Shown here: in pieces, positions 50,887-63,102 of the stretch
How positions within the stretch are numbered: position 1 is the stretch's first letter
How the letters are laid out: every line of letters starts with the position of its first letter
DNA from: Blastocystis sp. Blastoise
Taxonomy: Eukaryota > Sar > Bigyra > Opalinata > Blastocystidae
NCBI GenBank assembly: GCA_039096225.1
Contig: JBBPEB010000033.1
Location: 586,501 to 650,500, forward strand
Direction: 5' to 3'
Length of the DNA: 64,000 nucleotides
The notes under the pieces: generated by a model
Databases searched by the model: none
Told to the model about the DNA's origin: nothing
Seen by the model: only the letters and a program-made list of their open reading frames with translations
Made by a program: the position numbers and the translations under genes

Positions 50887-51252
50887 CTATTCTTCAAAAT
50901 GTAATTCAATCTTATCCATATTAACATATTCAGGTTGGTTTTGTGGAGCTTGATCTGTTGTTTCAAGATTATATGTTGTATGATTTTTTTTGTGGGCAAA
51001 AAATTTAATATAGACGAAAATACAAACAGCAAGGAGAATAACACAAATAATAATAAGAACAATTAACCATGGGAATCCAGCAGGACAACCTAATATATAT
51101 ATATATAATGTGTTTAAAATAATATTATTTATATATTTTTGTATATATGAAATGAAATTTATAATAATAATATTTGTATATATATATATATATATACCTT
51201 GGTCATTTATATGTTGATATATATGACTTGATGTAACCATATTACCAAATCC

Positions 51253-51290
<38 letters not shown>

Positions 51291-52129
51291 TATATATATA
51301 TACCATTAATAGAATATTGAACTTTACTTGTTGATCCAATAAGAACAGCTAAATTAGTAAACATATCTTTACCATCTTTTGTACAACTTAATTTTCTATA
51401 TATTTATATATAATACATAATAAATATTATAATATAAAAAAAATAGCATTTTAAAATTAAAAAAAAATAAGAAATTATTTTTAAAAACTTTAATAAACTA
51501 AAAAAAAATTATAGAATATATTCCTATTTATATAGAAATACCTTATACTAACAGGAGAATCATAAGGAGTAACACCTGTACATACTATACTTTCTTCAAC
51601 TGCTTTTTTATCAGAAATAAAAAATGTAATATCACTTAAAAGAAGAGTATAAAGATCTATATAGTTATTATTGAATAATCAATTTTAAAAGATATCAAAA
51701 TATTTATTCATACTATTTCCATTATTTGCAACTACATTATATCTATAGAAACAAAAATAGTTATTTTAGAAAAATAATTATATACTCATAAGTGATGACA
51801 TCAACAGGTTTTCCAACGCATGTTTTATCCTTCATAAACGCTTTACTTAAAGATACATGGCTTAAATCTCCATCAGGACTAACCAAAACATATGTATAAC
51901 CTATATAAAAAAACAAGTAGAACGTAATCAAAACAATTATTATGTATATAGATCATCACCTACTCACTCCAGACTCTGTATTACAGTTATCTGTAAATCT
52001 ACCACAAGCTATAGTGTATTAGTTTGTAATCTATATATATTAGAAGTGTTTACGTGCAGCAAGTGCAAGAACAGCGAAGAATAAGCAAAGAATAGCTTGA
52101 TTCATCATCAAAGAACTACTTAATGACAT
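50887..52129 (-). CDS. Small type I membrane protein, family of unknown function (member 1)
   Basis: Eight exons: 52129-52054, 52008-51964, 51900-51786, 51742-51714, 51656-51542, 51395-51304, 51251-51198 and 51089-50887. They sum to 729 nt (242 aa). N-terminal signal peptide (MNQAILCLFFAVLALAAP). The ectodomain has about six Cys (CGRFTDNC; KDKTCVG; SIVCTGV; KLSCTKDGKDMF; GCPAGFP). One TM helix follows (WLIVLIIICVILLAVCIFVY), then a ~40-residue tail with Tyr motifs (HTTYNLE, PEYVNM) and an acidic end. The GC-x-x-x-x-P just before the TM and the C-TKDGKD-F block recur in the gene at 63103. No domain family recognised. The donor of exon 2 was chosen among three overlapping GT sites because only one keeps frame. 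Confidence 0.8.
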
Positions 52130-52656
52130 AATTTATTAATCAAAATGAAATCGTGAAATTTACTGAATTCTATTCTATTTTCAAGGGAATGTCCTTTTCT
52201 TTAGGAATTGTGATTCTCATCATTTTTTGAGTCATTCAAGTGGAAATACACGATTTTTATGTAGGTTTATGTTCTATTTAAGGTTATATATGTGAAAAAA
52301 TCTAAAATAATTGTGTATAAATAATAAGATTGGAATCTCATTCTTTCTTTCATCAAATAAAACGTTTATTTATAGTACAAATATTCTTATAGTCATTTAT
52401 GTAATTGTAACAAACTTTCAAAAAGAAGATTAAGATAAAAATATTCAATAAAATTCTTCATTTACAAATAATTGTTTATTTTTTTAAATTCTTCATTGAT
52501 TTTAATGATAATTTATTTTGTGAACACTTGGAATATATATATGATAATATATGAATAATGCCCATATCAGTTATTACTAATCTGATAATGAAAAGTATTG
52601 TTTGAAATGTATAAAGTGACTTTATATTGTCTAAAAATGTTTACATGTAACTGAAT

Positions 52657-52699
<43 letters not shown>

Positions 52700-52796
52700 C
52701 AAAACAATATTTATAGATCCAATAGAATATAATAACAATAAGTTTATATATATATACAAAAAGAAACATATATTATAAATAAGAGTTTGTTCAACT
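52130..52796. other. Intergenic region with (TA)n run
   Basis: About 670 bases between the small membrane protein and the PDI 3' end, including a TA microsatellite near 52661-52695. No coding exon. Confidence 0.6.
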
Positions 52797-52999
52797 TTAT
52801 AATTCATCATCACGTTGTGCTATATATATTATATTATATTAATACTATTATATTATATTATATTATATTATATTATATTATATTATATTATATTATATAC
52901 TATTATATTATATTATATTATATTATATATACCATCAAGTTGTTCATCAACAAAATCTAATATAGATTCAGCAGTTGGTTGAAGACCAACTTCTTCAGG

Positions 53000-53043
<44 letters not shown>

Positions 53044-53853
53044 TATATATATATATACCTTAAGGTCTCCATTCATAGCAAACCATTTAATAGCAGGGGT
53101 TGTATGTAATTGATATCTATTCTATATATATAATATATATAGTATATATATATATATATATAACATATATATATATACAGCAATAGAAGGATATTTATCA
53201 CCATAAATATAAGTAAATATAACATTATCAGGATGACGAGGCACAGCTTGTTCGTAAGAAAATTAAGAACATTATATATATATTATATTATATTATATTA
53301 TATTATATTATATATATAGAATAAAAGATATAAATGCCTTTAAGAAGTTTTGACACTTTTCATGATTTTGTTTAATAAACATAACTAATACATTACGATG
53401 GCCATTGATAAAATGATCAAAATTAAGGGTATTTAATTCAATAAGTTTATTAAAATTAGTAGGTTGAATAGATTTTAATATATTTAAACGTCTTTTAACT
53501 TCAGGATATTTTTCGCTAAGAACATCAATAGATTTAATTTCATTTTTCACCTTTTTATATTCATCAGCTAAATAATCATTACCTTCCTTTATAGCCTATA
53601 TAATATATATATATATATAATATTATAATAGTTTTTATAATATTATAATACTATAAGAATAATAATAATGTCATAGAGTAATATATACTTGTTCAAGATA
53701 ATTAATATATATAGCAGCCTTCTTTAAAGTCGATTTCTTGATTTCAGCCAATATCTTCATTTTTTCAGCACGAATAGGTTCCTAAAAATAAGTATATATC
53801 AATAAATATATGATTCATAACTAATATATATGAATAGAATATGATATAATAAC

Positions 53854-53906
<53 letters not shown>

Positions 53907-55274
53907 TACATCAACAAGATCCTTAGAGAGTCTACTTAACTTCGCAGAAGTACCAAACTCATCATCAAAGCCACCACCAAAAATACGTTTAGACTCTGTA
54001 GATAGGGGATATATATATTATTATTATTATTATTATCTTTTTAAATATATATTATTTATAATCAAATACTAAATAATATATATATATATATACTATATTC
54101 ATTATTAAGGAATGTCATAAGAGTATCAACAGTGGGATTATCGACAGTTTCAGGTGTTTTGGAATTATCTCCTTTAAAGAACTTAAAAGTAGGATATTGA
54201 GTAATCTTATAATTATCACAGAAACGATCATATTGAAGACAATTTATTTTAGCAATAGAGACTTTAGGCTCATTCTATATATCATAATAAATATTATAAT
54301 AAATATAAATATAATAAATAAAAAGAATAGTAAAGTATAATAATAAATATTATAATAAATATAAATATAATAAATAAAAAGAATAGTAAAGTATAATAAT
54401 AAATATTATAATAAATATAAATATAATAAATAAAAAGAATAGTAAAGTATAATAATAATATAATAATAATAAATATATATACAGTCCAAGTATAAGCTAA
54501 TTTATCAATAGTTAATGCTAATTTTTGGCAATGAATACAAGTAGGAGTATAGAATTCTAAAAGAATATCTTTCTTTTCTTTTGTTAATGTAGCATATGTT
54601 TCAGGTGTTAATTGATTTACATAACTAGTTTTAGCAGTATAACCTAATTCTTTAGTTAACCAAGCAGTCTATATATAGTATTATATATAGTATTATTATT
54701 ATTAAATATATAGTATTATTAATATCATTATTAATATGATTATTAAATGCATACTATTATGAATATAATAAACTATCAAATAGTATAAAGAAAATAATAA
54801 TAATAATAATATTATAAATATACAAGATCATTTCCATTGAAACTAGCATATTTCTTAGTATCTTTATAGATCAATCGAATTTCAGGAGTTTCTGAATCAA
54901 CATCAATATCATATTTCTTAATAAGAGATGGATATTTCTCAGCTTTTACTGAACCAACAACAAACTAGAGAGTTATATAAAGAATAATCGCTATTAACTA
55001 TATACGTCTTTATAATCAATAAAAGAATTTTGAGCCATAACAATATCATAAAACTTAGATTCACAATTTTCACAAGCTCTGGTTTCAAAAACAATTAAAA
55101 CATTCTTGTCACCCTTAGAGGAAAGTAAATGTCCTAGATTCTTTTTCTTAAACTCAACAATACCGCTATAAACACAATAAAAACCAATAATTTATCACAA
55201 AAATACTTATCGATTCCCTCAGCAACAATTGTACTTATAATACAACAAAAAAGCAGAAGACAAGAAAACTTCAT
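52797..55274 (-). CDS. Protein disulfide isomerase with ERp29-like domain, ER retained (DDEL)
   Basis: Exons: 55274-55207, 55165-55006, 54964-54824, 54668-54483, 54274-54094, 53995-53910, 53781-53689, 53595-~53325, ~53262-53179, 53119-53059, 53002-52933 and 52819-52797. N-terminal signal peptide MKFSCLLLFCCIISTIVA. The first thioredoxin domain has ETRACENCESKF (CENC). The second has EFYTPTCIHCQKLA (CIHC). Then an ERp29-type helical domain (KDLVD...EIKKSTLKKAAIYINYLEQ) and a third thioredoxin-like region whose site is reduced to one Cys (NHEKCQNFLKAF). The C-terminus RDDEL is a KDEL-type retrieval signal. It catalyses disulfide formation and isomerisation in the ER lumen; the non-CGHC sites suggest altered redox potential. 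The junction between exons 8 and 9 (~53325/53262) has no GT-AG pair and remains unresolved. Confidence 0.88.
52835..52930. repeat. TATAT/ATTAT pentamer repeat
   Basis: About 18 TATAT/TATTA pentamers in the last intron of the PDI gene. A shorter relative is at 53283-53313 in the intron with the unresolved junction. Confidence 0.85.
54283..54475. repeat. ~60-nt tandem repeat, three copies
   Basis: Three nearly perfect copies of a unit containing AATAAAAAGAATAGTAAAGT, filling the intron between exons 4 and 5 of the PDI gene. Confidence 0.92.
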
Positions 55275-55883
55275 ATTTGGTTTTTCCAAAAAAATGAGTA
55301 ATCAAATACACAAATAAAATATCTGAATAGAAAATGAAAATAATTTAGGTTTCTTTTCAATCACTTTAATAAATTTCCAGAAGCACCAAAATTTCTCAAT
55401 ATAGATATAAACTGGAAGCCAAAGAAAAAACTGAAAATGTCTGAAAATAATATTTGGTTTTTCTATATTGTTTTCTTGAATGAGTGTTTCCTTATTGTTA
55501 AGTTAAAACAACATATACAGAGAATATTCTGATATAATGATACATCATATTTGCAAATTCTGTAACAAGGTTTTTAAAAATGAATGCACTATATGACAAT
55601 TCATTTGTTCGTTAGATTATTCAAATTAGTTCTGAACATATAATTAGCATATGCTTGTACAATAAACCCATTGAAATATTATTTAAATAAATATATTAAC
55701 ACAAAAATGTATTAAAAAATTAAAAAAAGTTAATATGCACCGCAAAAAAAACAATATTCATAGGATTCCATATTGAATAGGCATGTTTTAAAAAATGATA
55801 AATGAAAACAGAAAAATATCTAAAAACAAAATCTCGAATTGTATTTAAAATGATAATAAATATCAAAAGTGTAGATATATTAA
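55275..55883. other. Intergenic region
   Basis: About 610 bases, promoter side of the PDI gene and 3' flank of the sorting nexin. Nothing recognised. Confidence 0.6.
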
Positions 55884-56095
55884 TTATTTAAAAGTAGTAC
55901 AATTAGGGAATAAACGTTTGACAGCACAATCAATAAAATTCATAGTAATATTTTGTACAATATATGGATTTTGAAGCATTTCAAACATAATAGCAATAGA
56001 TTGACTAGAAGTAGTTTCACTCATCATAAATGTATGTTTATCAATAGATAATAAATCAGGATTCTTCAAGAATAACGTATAAGCCTATTTATATA

Positions 56096-56137
<42 letters not shown>

Positions 56138-57686
56138 CTGAGATATTATTATTATCATATATACTAATTGTTTTGTATCTTTCATTTCTTGAGTCGTACG
56201 TTCAGTTCGTATTTCTTTTCTCTATATATACAAATTTCAATAAAAATTAATAAGCAGTGCCATCATAATAATTTTTATTATGATTTTTTATAATAAAATT
56301 AATTTGTTTTTTAAATAATAATAATTATTTTTTTTTGTATAATAATAATAATAATATATATATATATATACTTTATAATTTGGCCATAATTCAGTTCTTA
56401 ATACACCCAAAAGAAAAGTGTATAATGAATCATTTATATATACTTTTGTTATATATTGAGCAAAGGACAAAAAACTTCCTCTTCCCGTTATTTGTAATAC
56501 ACTATATATATAATATATAATATATAATATATAATATATATACGTTTTTCCAAAATTATAGAATTGTTTATTAATCCAATTTCCTTTTTGAATATCATAT
56601 AATTCATTATAATATGCGTATATAGCATTAGACAATAAATCAAAGTCTTTTTGTATTACTAAATGTATATATAAATATTTATATTATTATTTTAAATTCT
56701 AATTAAATCAAAATAATTAAAACATATAAATGTTATATTAATATATGTATATATATATACATTGATCATCATCATTATTATTAAGAATGCCTTCACTATA
56801 AGTTGATAATGGAGTTAATAATCCTTTACTATCTCTCTCATCCCCGCGGTTATTTATGCTATCCATACTTCCTCTACTCATATCTGTCATCAATGACGTT
56901 ATAACACTATTCTCTCTTGATCGTTCTTTAGAAGATTCTGTATATATAGAAGCTTGATGAAAACATTCATTAGAGAGATTTGCATAGAGAATTGAATCAA
57001 AAGATTTATGATTTATAATCTATTTATAGTTAGAGTTATAGGTATAGTCATAATTATAGTTATAAATTTATAACTATATTAGTTATAGATATATTTATAT
57101 TTATAGTTATAAATTTTTAGATATAGTTATAAATTTATAGTTATAAATTTATAGTTGTATTTATAAAATAATGATATAAACATAAAAAAGTAGCATTTAA
57201 AAAAGGATATAATAAAAAATAAAGTTTATTATTATATAAATAAATCTATATAAATAAATAAAATATATAAATAAATAAAAAATATATATACTTGATCATT
57301 AGCACAAAGTCGTTCAAAATATCCATTTAATTCTGTTATACGGTCATTAATAAATTTATTAGAAAATGTATTAAATAAAGTAAATGTTTTTGGAGGGAAA
57401 GGAGGAATGTAGATTCCCGTGATTTTTGATACTAATTGAGAATGAAAATGATGAAGTTTAGAAAAACGACGATATATTCTATATATATAATTTTATAATA
57501 AAATAAATAAAATCAAAATTATACTATATATATATACTCCCATTGTTTTTGTTCTATTCGTACACTTAAACAATATTCGACGAATTTCGAATCACGTGAT
57601 TCTGAGATACGGTAATTAGTTACTCGAATATATACCGACTTTTGAGTCTTTGATACTGTCCTATTGATAGTATATATATATATATA

Positions 57687-57729
<43 letters not shown>

Positions 57730-60700
57730 TATTATTATTATTATATACTTTGGAACATATACGGGTGTTGTTGTGCCTATAAATAATGATAAATAGATAA
57801 AAATATTTATTAATAAATAATTATATATATATACTAGTTTGTTCATTATTTTTTAAATTTAATTTCGATAAATATTTTGAATTTATTTGTAAATCAGCAA
57901 ATTTCACTCCATTTAAGCCAGATAAGACTGATATTAATTTATCATACTATATAATAATATTATTGTTTTTATCATAAATATAAAAGATATTTATATAGTA
58001 TAACTTTAAGAAATAATAGAATAATATAACTAGCAATAATTATTCTTATAATTCTTATAATAATTATATATATATACATATTGTTTATCTGTTAATAGCG
58101 CATGAGGTCTATAAAACGATGTAGAACAATGTAAACCATATAAAAATGTATTCAATGACTATATATAGAGAGAGATTTAGTCATATATATGATTATCATA
58201 GTATATATTTACTATATTATATAAATGAATAGAATGATTATATAAATTAAGAATTATTATTATAGTAATAATATACTAAATGGTACATAGAAAGTATTTT
58301 TATTATTTATAAAAAAAATAATATTCATAATTATAAAAATGATTAATATAAAAATGGCATTATAATAAAATAAAAAATCTGATAATGATAAAAAATCTGA
58401 TAATAATAAAAAGTTTTAATAATAAAAAGCTTTAATAATAATAATAATAATAAATACAGATGTAAAAATAAGAAGAATAAGATTTTTTTGATTTTCATTA
58501 TAGGATGTATTCTTTAAGAAATCGGATGATGGAAGAGATTTCATTCCAAAAGAATGAAATAGAACAGCGAATTGAACATCTTGAATTAATCCGTAACGCA
58601 ATAGACGTTCAAGGCCGTTCAATAATGTCACAACACAAGAATCAGTTGGTACAATCTATATATATATATAGTAATAATTATGATATACAATAATAATAAT
58701 AATATAATAATATATAATAATAATATATACTGGTTTCTTTGTATCTTTAAGAAATGTATTAATACATAGTATAATTCCTTCATTCATTTGATCTAATAAT
58801 TCCTGTCGCTTCTTATTTACTTCTTCTAAAGTATCGTCATCCAAAGAGGAAAATACAGAGTCTAAAGAATAAATATACTTTTAATACTTATCATTACAAT
58901 TATCAATATAATTATATAGAAAATTATTACATAAATATATTAAAACATTAAAAAAAAATAGAAACCTATATAGATAATAAAATAATATATAATACTTCAT
59001 ACTATTTGCTTTATTATCATTATTTTGTAATGATAATGGTGAAATCATTTCTGTTAATATATTATTGCTATCTGTAAATGATGATAATAACATGTTTCCC
59101 GTGGTTATACTGGGTTTCAAAATAGGTGATATTTCTTCTGGAATCTTTGATAGATTTGTTGAGTGACTTAATGAAGATGATGTAATAACATTATTATTAT
59201 TATTCAACGTAAACAGTTCATTATTCATAAATATAGATTTATTATTATCTTTATTATTATTATTTAAATTCTTATTTATATTTTGGCTCATCATTTTTGG
59301 TTTTGATACAGGTGTATTAATAGCTACAGGTGTAGATAATCTTATATTAGGGGGAGATACCGATGGATTTCCATAAGTAATACTTGGACTAGACGGTGTT
59401 GGTAAGGTTAAAGGTGTTAAAGAACTTTCTTGATGAGGTGAAGTAAGAGAAGAAGAAAGAGTATTAATAGAATAAGGAATAGATTGTGATTGACTAGTTA
59501 AAGTAGAAGGATAAGATGTATATATATGTTCATTAGATATATTTGTAGGTATACTAATCGTATTATTAGTAGATAATGAAGATAAAGACATATCTGTATT
59601 AAGGGAAAGAAGAGTATTATGGTTATAGGATTGAATAGGAATAGGTAAAGAAGAAGGATAAGGAGATATATTATTATTATTATTATTATTATTCATATTA
59701 TTTTTATTATTATTAGTCATATTATTACTATTCATCGAAGACTGTATATTTTCATTATTTATATTATTGCTGATAATAGCAACAGAAAGTGCTGATTTTC
59801 CTTTATTACGAGAACTTAAATCTCTATTTTGAACTTTTTTATTAGATATAGATTGTTTTGAATTATTATTTAAATTCTGTGGAATTTCTTCATTTTCAGA
59901 AGTACTTATTATTGATGATAAAGTTACATTACTTAATGGTAAATTATTATCATTATTATTATTATTAACAATATTATTATTATTATTAGCGATATTACTA
60001 TTATTATCATTATCAATATCTATATTATTTGTTTGAGATAATGTGTTATATTTATTGTCTTTCATAAATTCATAATTATGAATAGAAGGATCAGAATATA
60101 TTATATTATTATCCATACTTAATAAAGAAATGTCCTCATTATCAACATATGTGGTGTCATCACAATCTGAAAATGTATCCATAGAATCAGGTATATAATG
60201 ATTATCTATATTTATAGTAATAATAAGATAATTATATATATATAATCAATTTCTCTATGATAAAAACATAAAAGAAAAAAAAACTTTTATTTAAAATAAA
60301 AAAAAAAGGAATGAATAAAAATAATTATATATATATATATACTATTTTGTTCTTCTAATCCCCATTGCATCATTTCTGCCGTACGCGTCATATCTTCATA
60401 GATACGAACTCCCCGGATCACGTGATGTCTATATTTTTTAATAATATCAATTAAACAATTCGCAGGCTTCACATCTTCTAAATATATTATTATTATTAAG
60501 ATTATTATTGGTAAAAATATAATAATAATATTTATTATTATGATTATTATTATTTCTCTTATTGTATATTATTATATAAAATTGTAAGTATATATATAAA
60601 TATAGCAATAACTATATATATATATACCTCCAAAATACATAGAAGATCCTTTTTCTATTTTTGAATGATAAACTGGTTTATTTTGTTGATTTGATTGATA

Positions 60701-62665
60701 TTTATATTGATCCATTAAAGAGGTATAGGACAGGAAGAAGGTTGACGGTTCAGGGCTATTCCCACGTAATAAGAAACAACCAAATTCCATCGATTTTAAG
60801 ATGATTTCAGCTTGTTCTCGAGAAAGATAAGGCTTAAAATATTGAAGAGCAATATCATTTGTAACAGAATTCTATGTGAATTGTAGTTATAATAAAGAAT
60901 AGATTATTCATAATAATAATAATTATTATTATAGTATTTATAATCATAATAATAAACAATATAATAATAATAAACAATATAATAATTATAATAATAATAA
61001 TATATACTTTTGGTACATATTGTTTATCGATATCTTTTTCTTTATTAGTTACCCATTCGTGTAATGTCTGTTCAGTATATATAACAGTAATAAATTGATT
61101 AATAGTATCAGGTGTAATAGATTCTAAGATATTTGCAAAGATACTATGCGTTAAAATCTCCGTAAAAAAAGTTAACGTACAAATAGACATTGATTCTGTC
61201 GAAGGTATTAATTCACGTACAATATTTCTAGATAACTATATATATGTATAATTATATATGATTTATTCTTAATGAAATAGATAGAATAAAATTAATATAT
61301 ATATGATTATAGAATAAAATAGATATAAATTCAATAGATATTATATATATATAATACACAGAAAACAATTCTAAAAAAAACAACAAAAATAATATAATTA
61401 TTCCACAATAAGTCTATGAATAAATCTATATACAGTTCTTAAGAATTCGATTTGTAATTCATTATCTAGCATACTATCATGAAAAGCACTGGTATGAGAA
61501 AACTTTTCAAAAATCTTTTTTTGATGATGTTTATTAATCAATAGATCATTAGACTCCTGAAATAACTATATATATATATATATAAAATGACTAATAAAAA
61601 AGTATATTAAATTATATATATTATTATATCCTTATAAACTAAATATATATAACTAATATATATATATATAGGATCATAAATAATAATAAAATAATGAAAT
61701 CTATATAATTATAAATATATATTTATATAATTAAAATTGATATATTAAATATTAATATATATATATACTTCAGGTTGTTTATTTCTAAGTTCTTTTGTAG
61801 CAGTTTTATAATAATATAATGATTCACTTAAACAATTAAAGAAATCAGCAATTAAACCAATTATAATTGGTTTTTGAGCAATTTTCTTTGTTATACTTCC
61901 AGTAGTATTTAAAAGTATATTCTTTATCGTTAATGGAAATGCAGATTCTCCACCTATCTTCTCTATATATATATTATTATTATTATATTTATTATTATTA
62001 CTATTATTATTATTATAATATTAATATTTATTATTAACATTATAATTATTATCTAAGACAATAATATTTATTATTATTATACAACGTATATAATTATATA
62101 TTTACCTTGATACCAACTTTGAATATAATCTCTCATAATAAGTGTAAGTATTTGATCTATAATAACATATATATATATAATTATTTATAATATTACTTTT
62201 ATAAAAAGAAAAAGAGAAAACTTTTAAAAATATACTTAATTCCACTGCAACTGATTGTGATAATTGATATTTCTTAATATAATCCTGAATAGGATCTGAA
62301 TCGTATGGACTTTCTTCTTTTTTAGTTTTCATGACTTCTTCAAATACTTCCTTGTGAATCTCACGTTTCTTATTTTCTACTTCTATTCTATCAGAGCTAC
62401 AAAGATATATAATTATTTCACGAATGAAGAAGGCAGAAAGTAAGAAACAAATGAAGTTTATCGAACAGTACAACATGTAACCTATAAATGGACACAAGTT
62501 TTTTACTAAATACAGCAGACACTTCAGTAGTAAATACCCAAAATAGGGTATATAGTATAAATAATGTGCAATAGTAGAGTGATTCATCTTAAAACAATAT
62601 AAAAACATTTCTAAAGCTACACAAAGATTCCCATGAATATCTTGTTGATGACAGAGAAACAACAA
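55884..62665 (-). CDS. Sorting nexin with PXA, SH2, RUN, PX and Nexin_C domains
   Basis: About 20 exons across 6.8 kb, joined in frame by GTATAT...TATAG introns; nineteen junctions were traced. Order from the N-terminus: a membrane hairpin (~62590-62400; PYFGYLLLKCLLYLVKNL and INFICFLLSAFFI); PXA domain (~62350-61010; LTLIMRDYIQSWY, FLRT, SRNIVRELIPS); SH2-like domain (~60850-60400; EFGCFLLRGNSPEPSTFFLS with the betaB5 Arg, then VYHSKIEK and ANCLIDIIKKYR); ~400 Ser/Asn-rich residues (60205-59003); RUN-like domain (58861-57835; VTLLNGLERLLRYGL, TSFYRPHALLTDKQYDKL); PX domain (57660-57292; VYIRVTNYRI, EIYRRFSKLHHFHSQL, PPFPPKTF); Nexin_C (56658-55884). PXA-PX-Nexin_C is the SNX13/14/25 layout of ER/endosome contact proteins. 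SH2 occupies the place where SNX13/14/25 carry RGS. Start could also be the internal ATG at 62587. Confidence 0.87.
60400..60871 (-). other. SH2-like domain within the sorting nexin
   Basis: Spread over two exons (60871-60628 and 60477-60343). LSREQAEIILKSMEFGCFLL is helix A plus strand B, with FLLRGN carrying the phosphotyrosine-binding Arg in place of the usual FLVRES. FFLSYTS is strand C, YHSKIEK gives the strand D His and basic residues, and ANCLIDIIKKYR is helix B. About 15 Gln/Asn-rich residues are inserted in the CD loop. Confidence 0.75.
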
Positions 62666-63102
62666 TTGAAAACAGTAGAAGTTTTAAATTGTATTTTTTC
62701 TTCATTAGACAATATGAAGAAGTATAAAACGGATTTTATGAAATTGTTTTATAATCTCATGAGATAACTAACATTTTTGTATGTGTTCTATCTTCCATAT
62801 ATATTGGATTAGTTCATGATAGTCTTATAATCAGATATTTAGCTTTTAGAAAATGTTTTATATGATGGTGATACATCTTATTTATTGATGATATTGTAGT
62901 AGCAATATGGAAATCGTGTTTTTATTAATAAATATCAAAAAAACAATTCTTTTCCATATTCAATAGAAATCTAAGCATGTATATATATATATTGAACAAA
63001 ACAATGAAGTTAATAAAATCAAAAGGGATTAAATATATTAATAGAAAAAAAGACAAAATGAGAATGAATTATAAAATAAATATGTATAATAGAATAAATC
63101 AA
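62666..63102. other. Intergenic region
   Basis: About 440 bases between the sorting nexin start and the stop of the next membrane protein. Nothing recognised. Confidence 0.55.
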
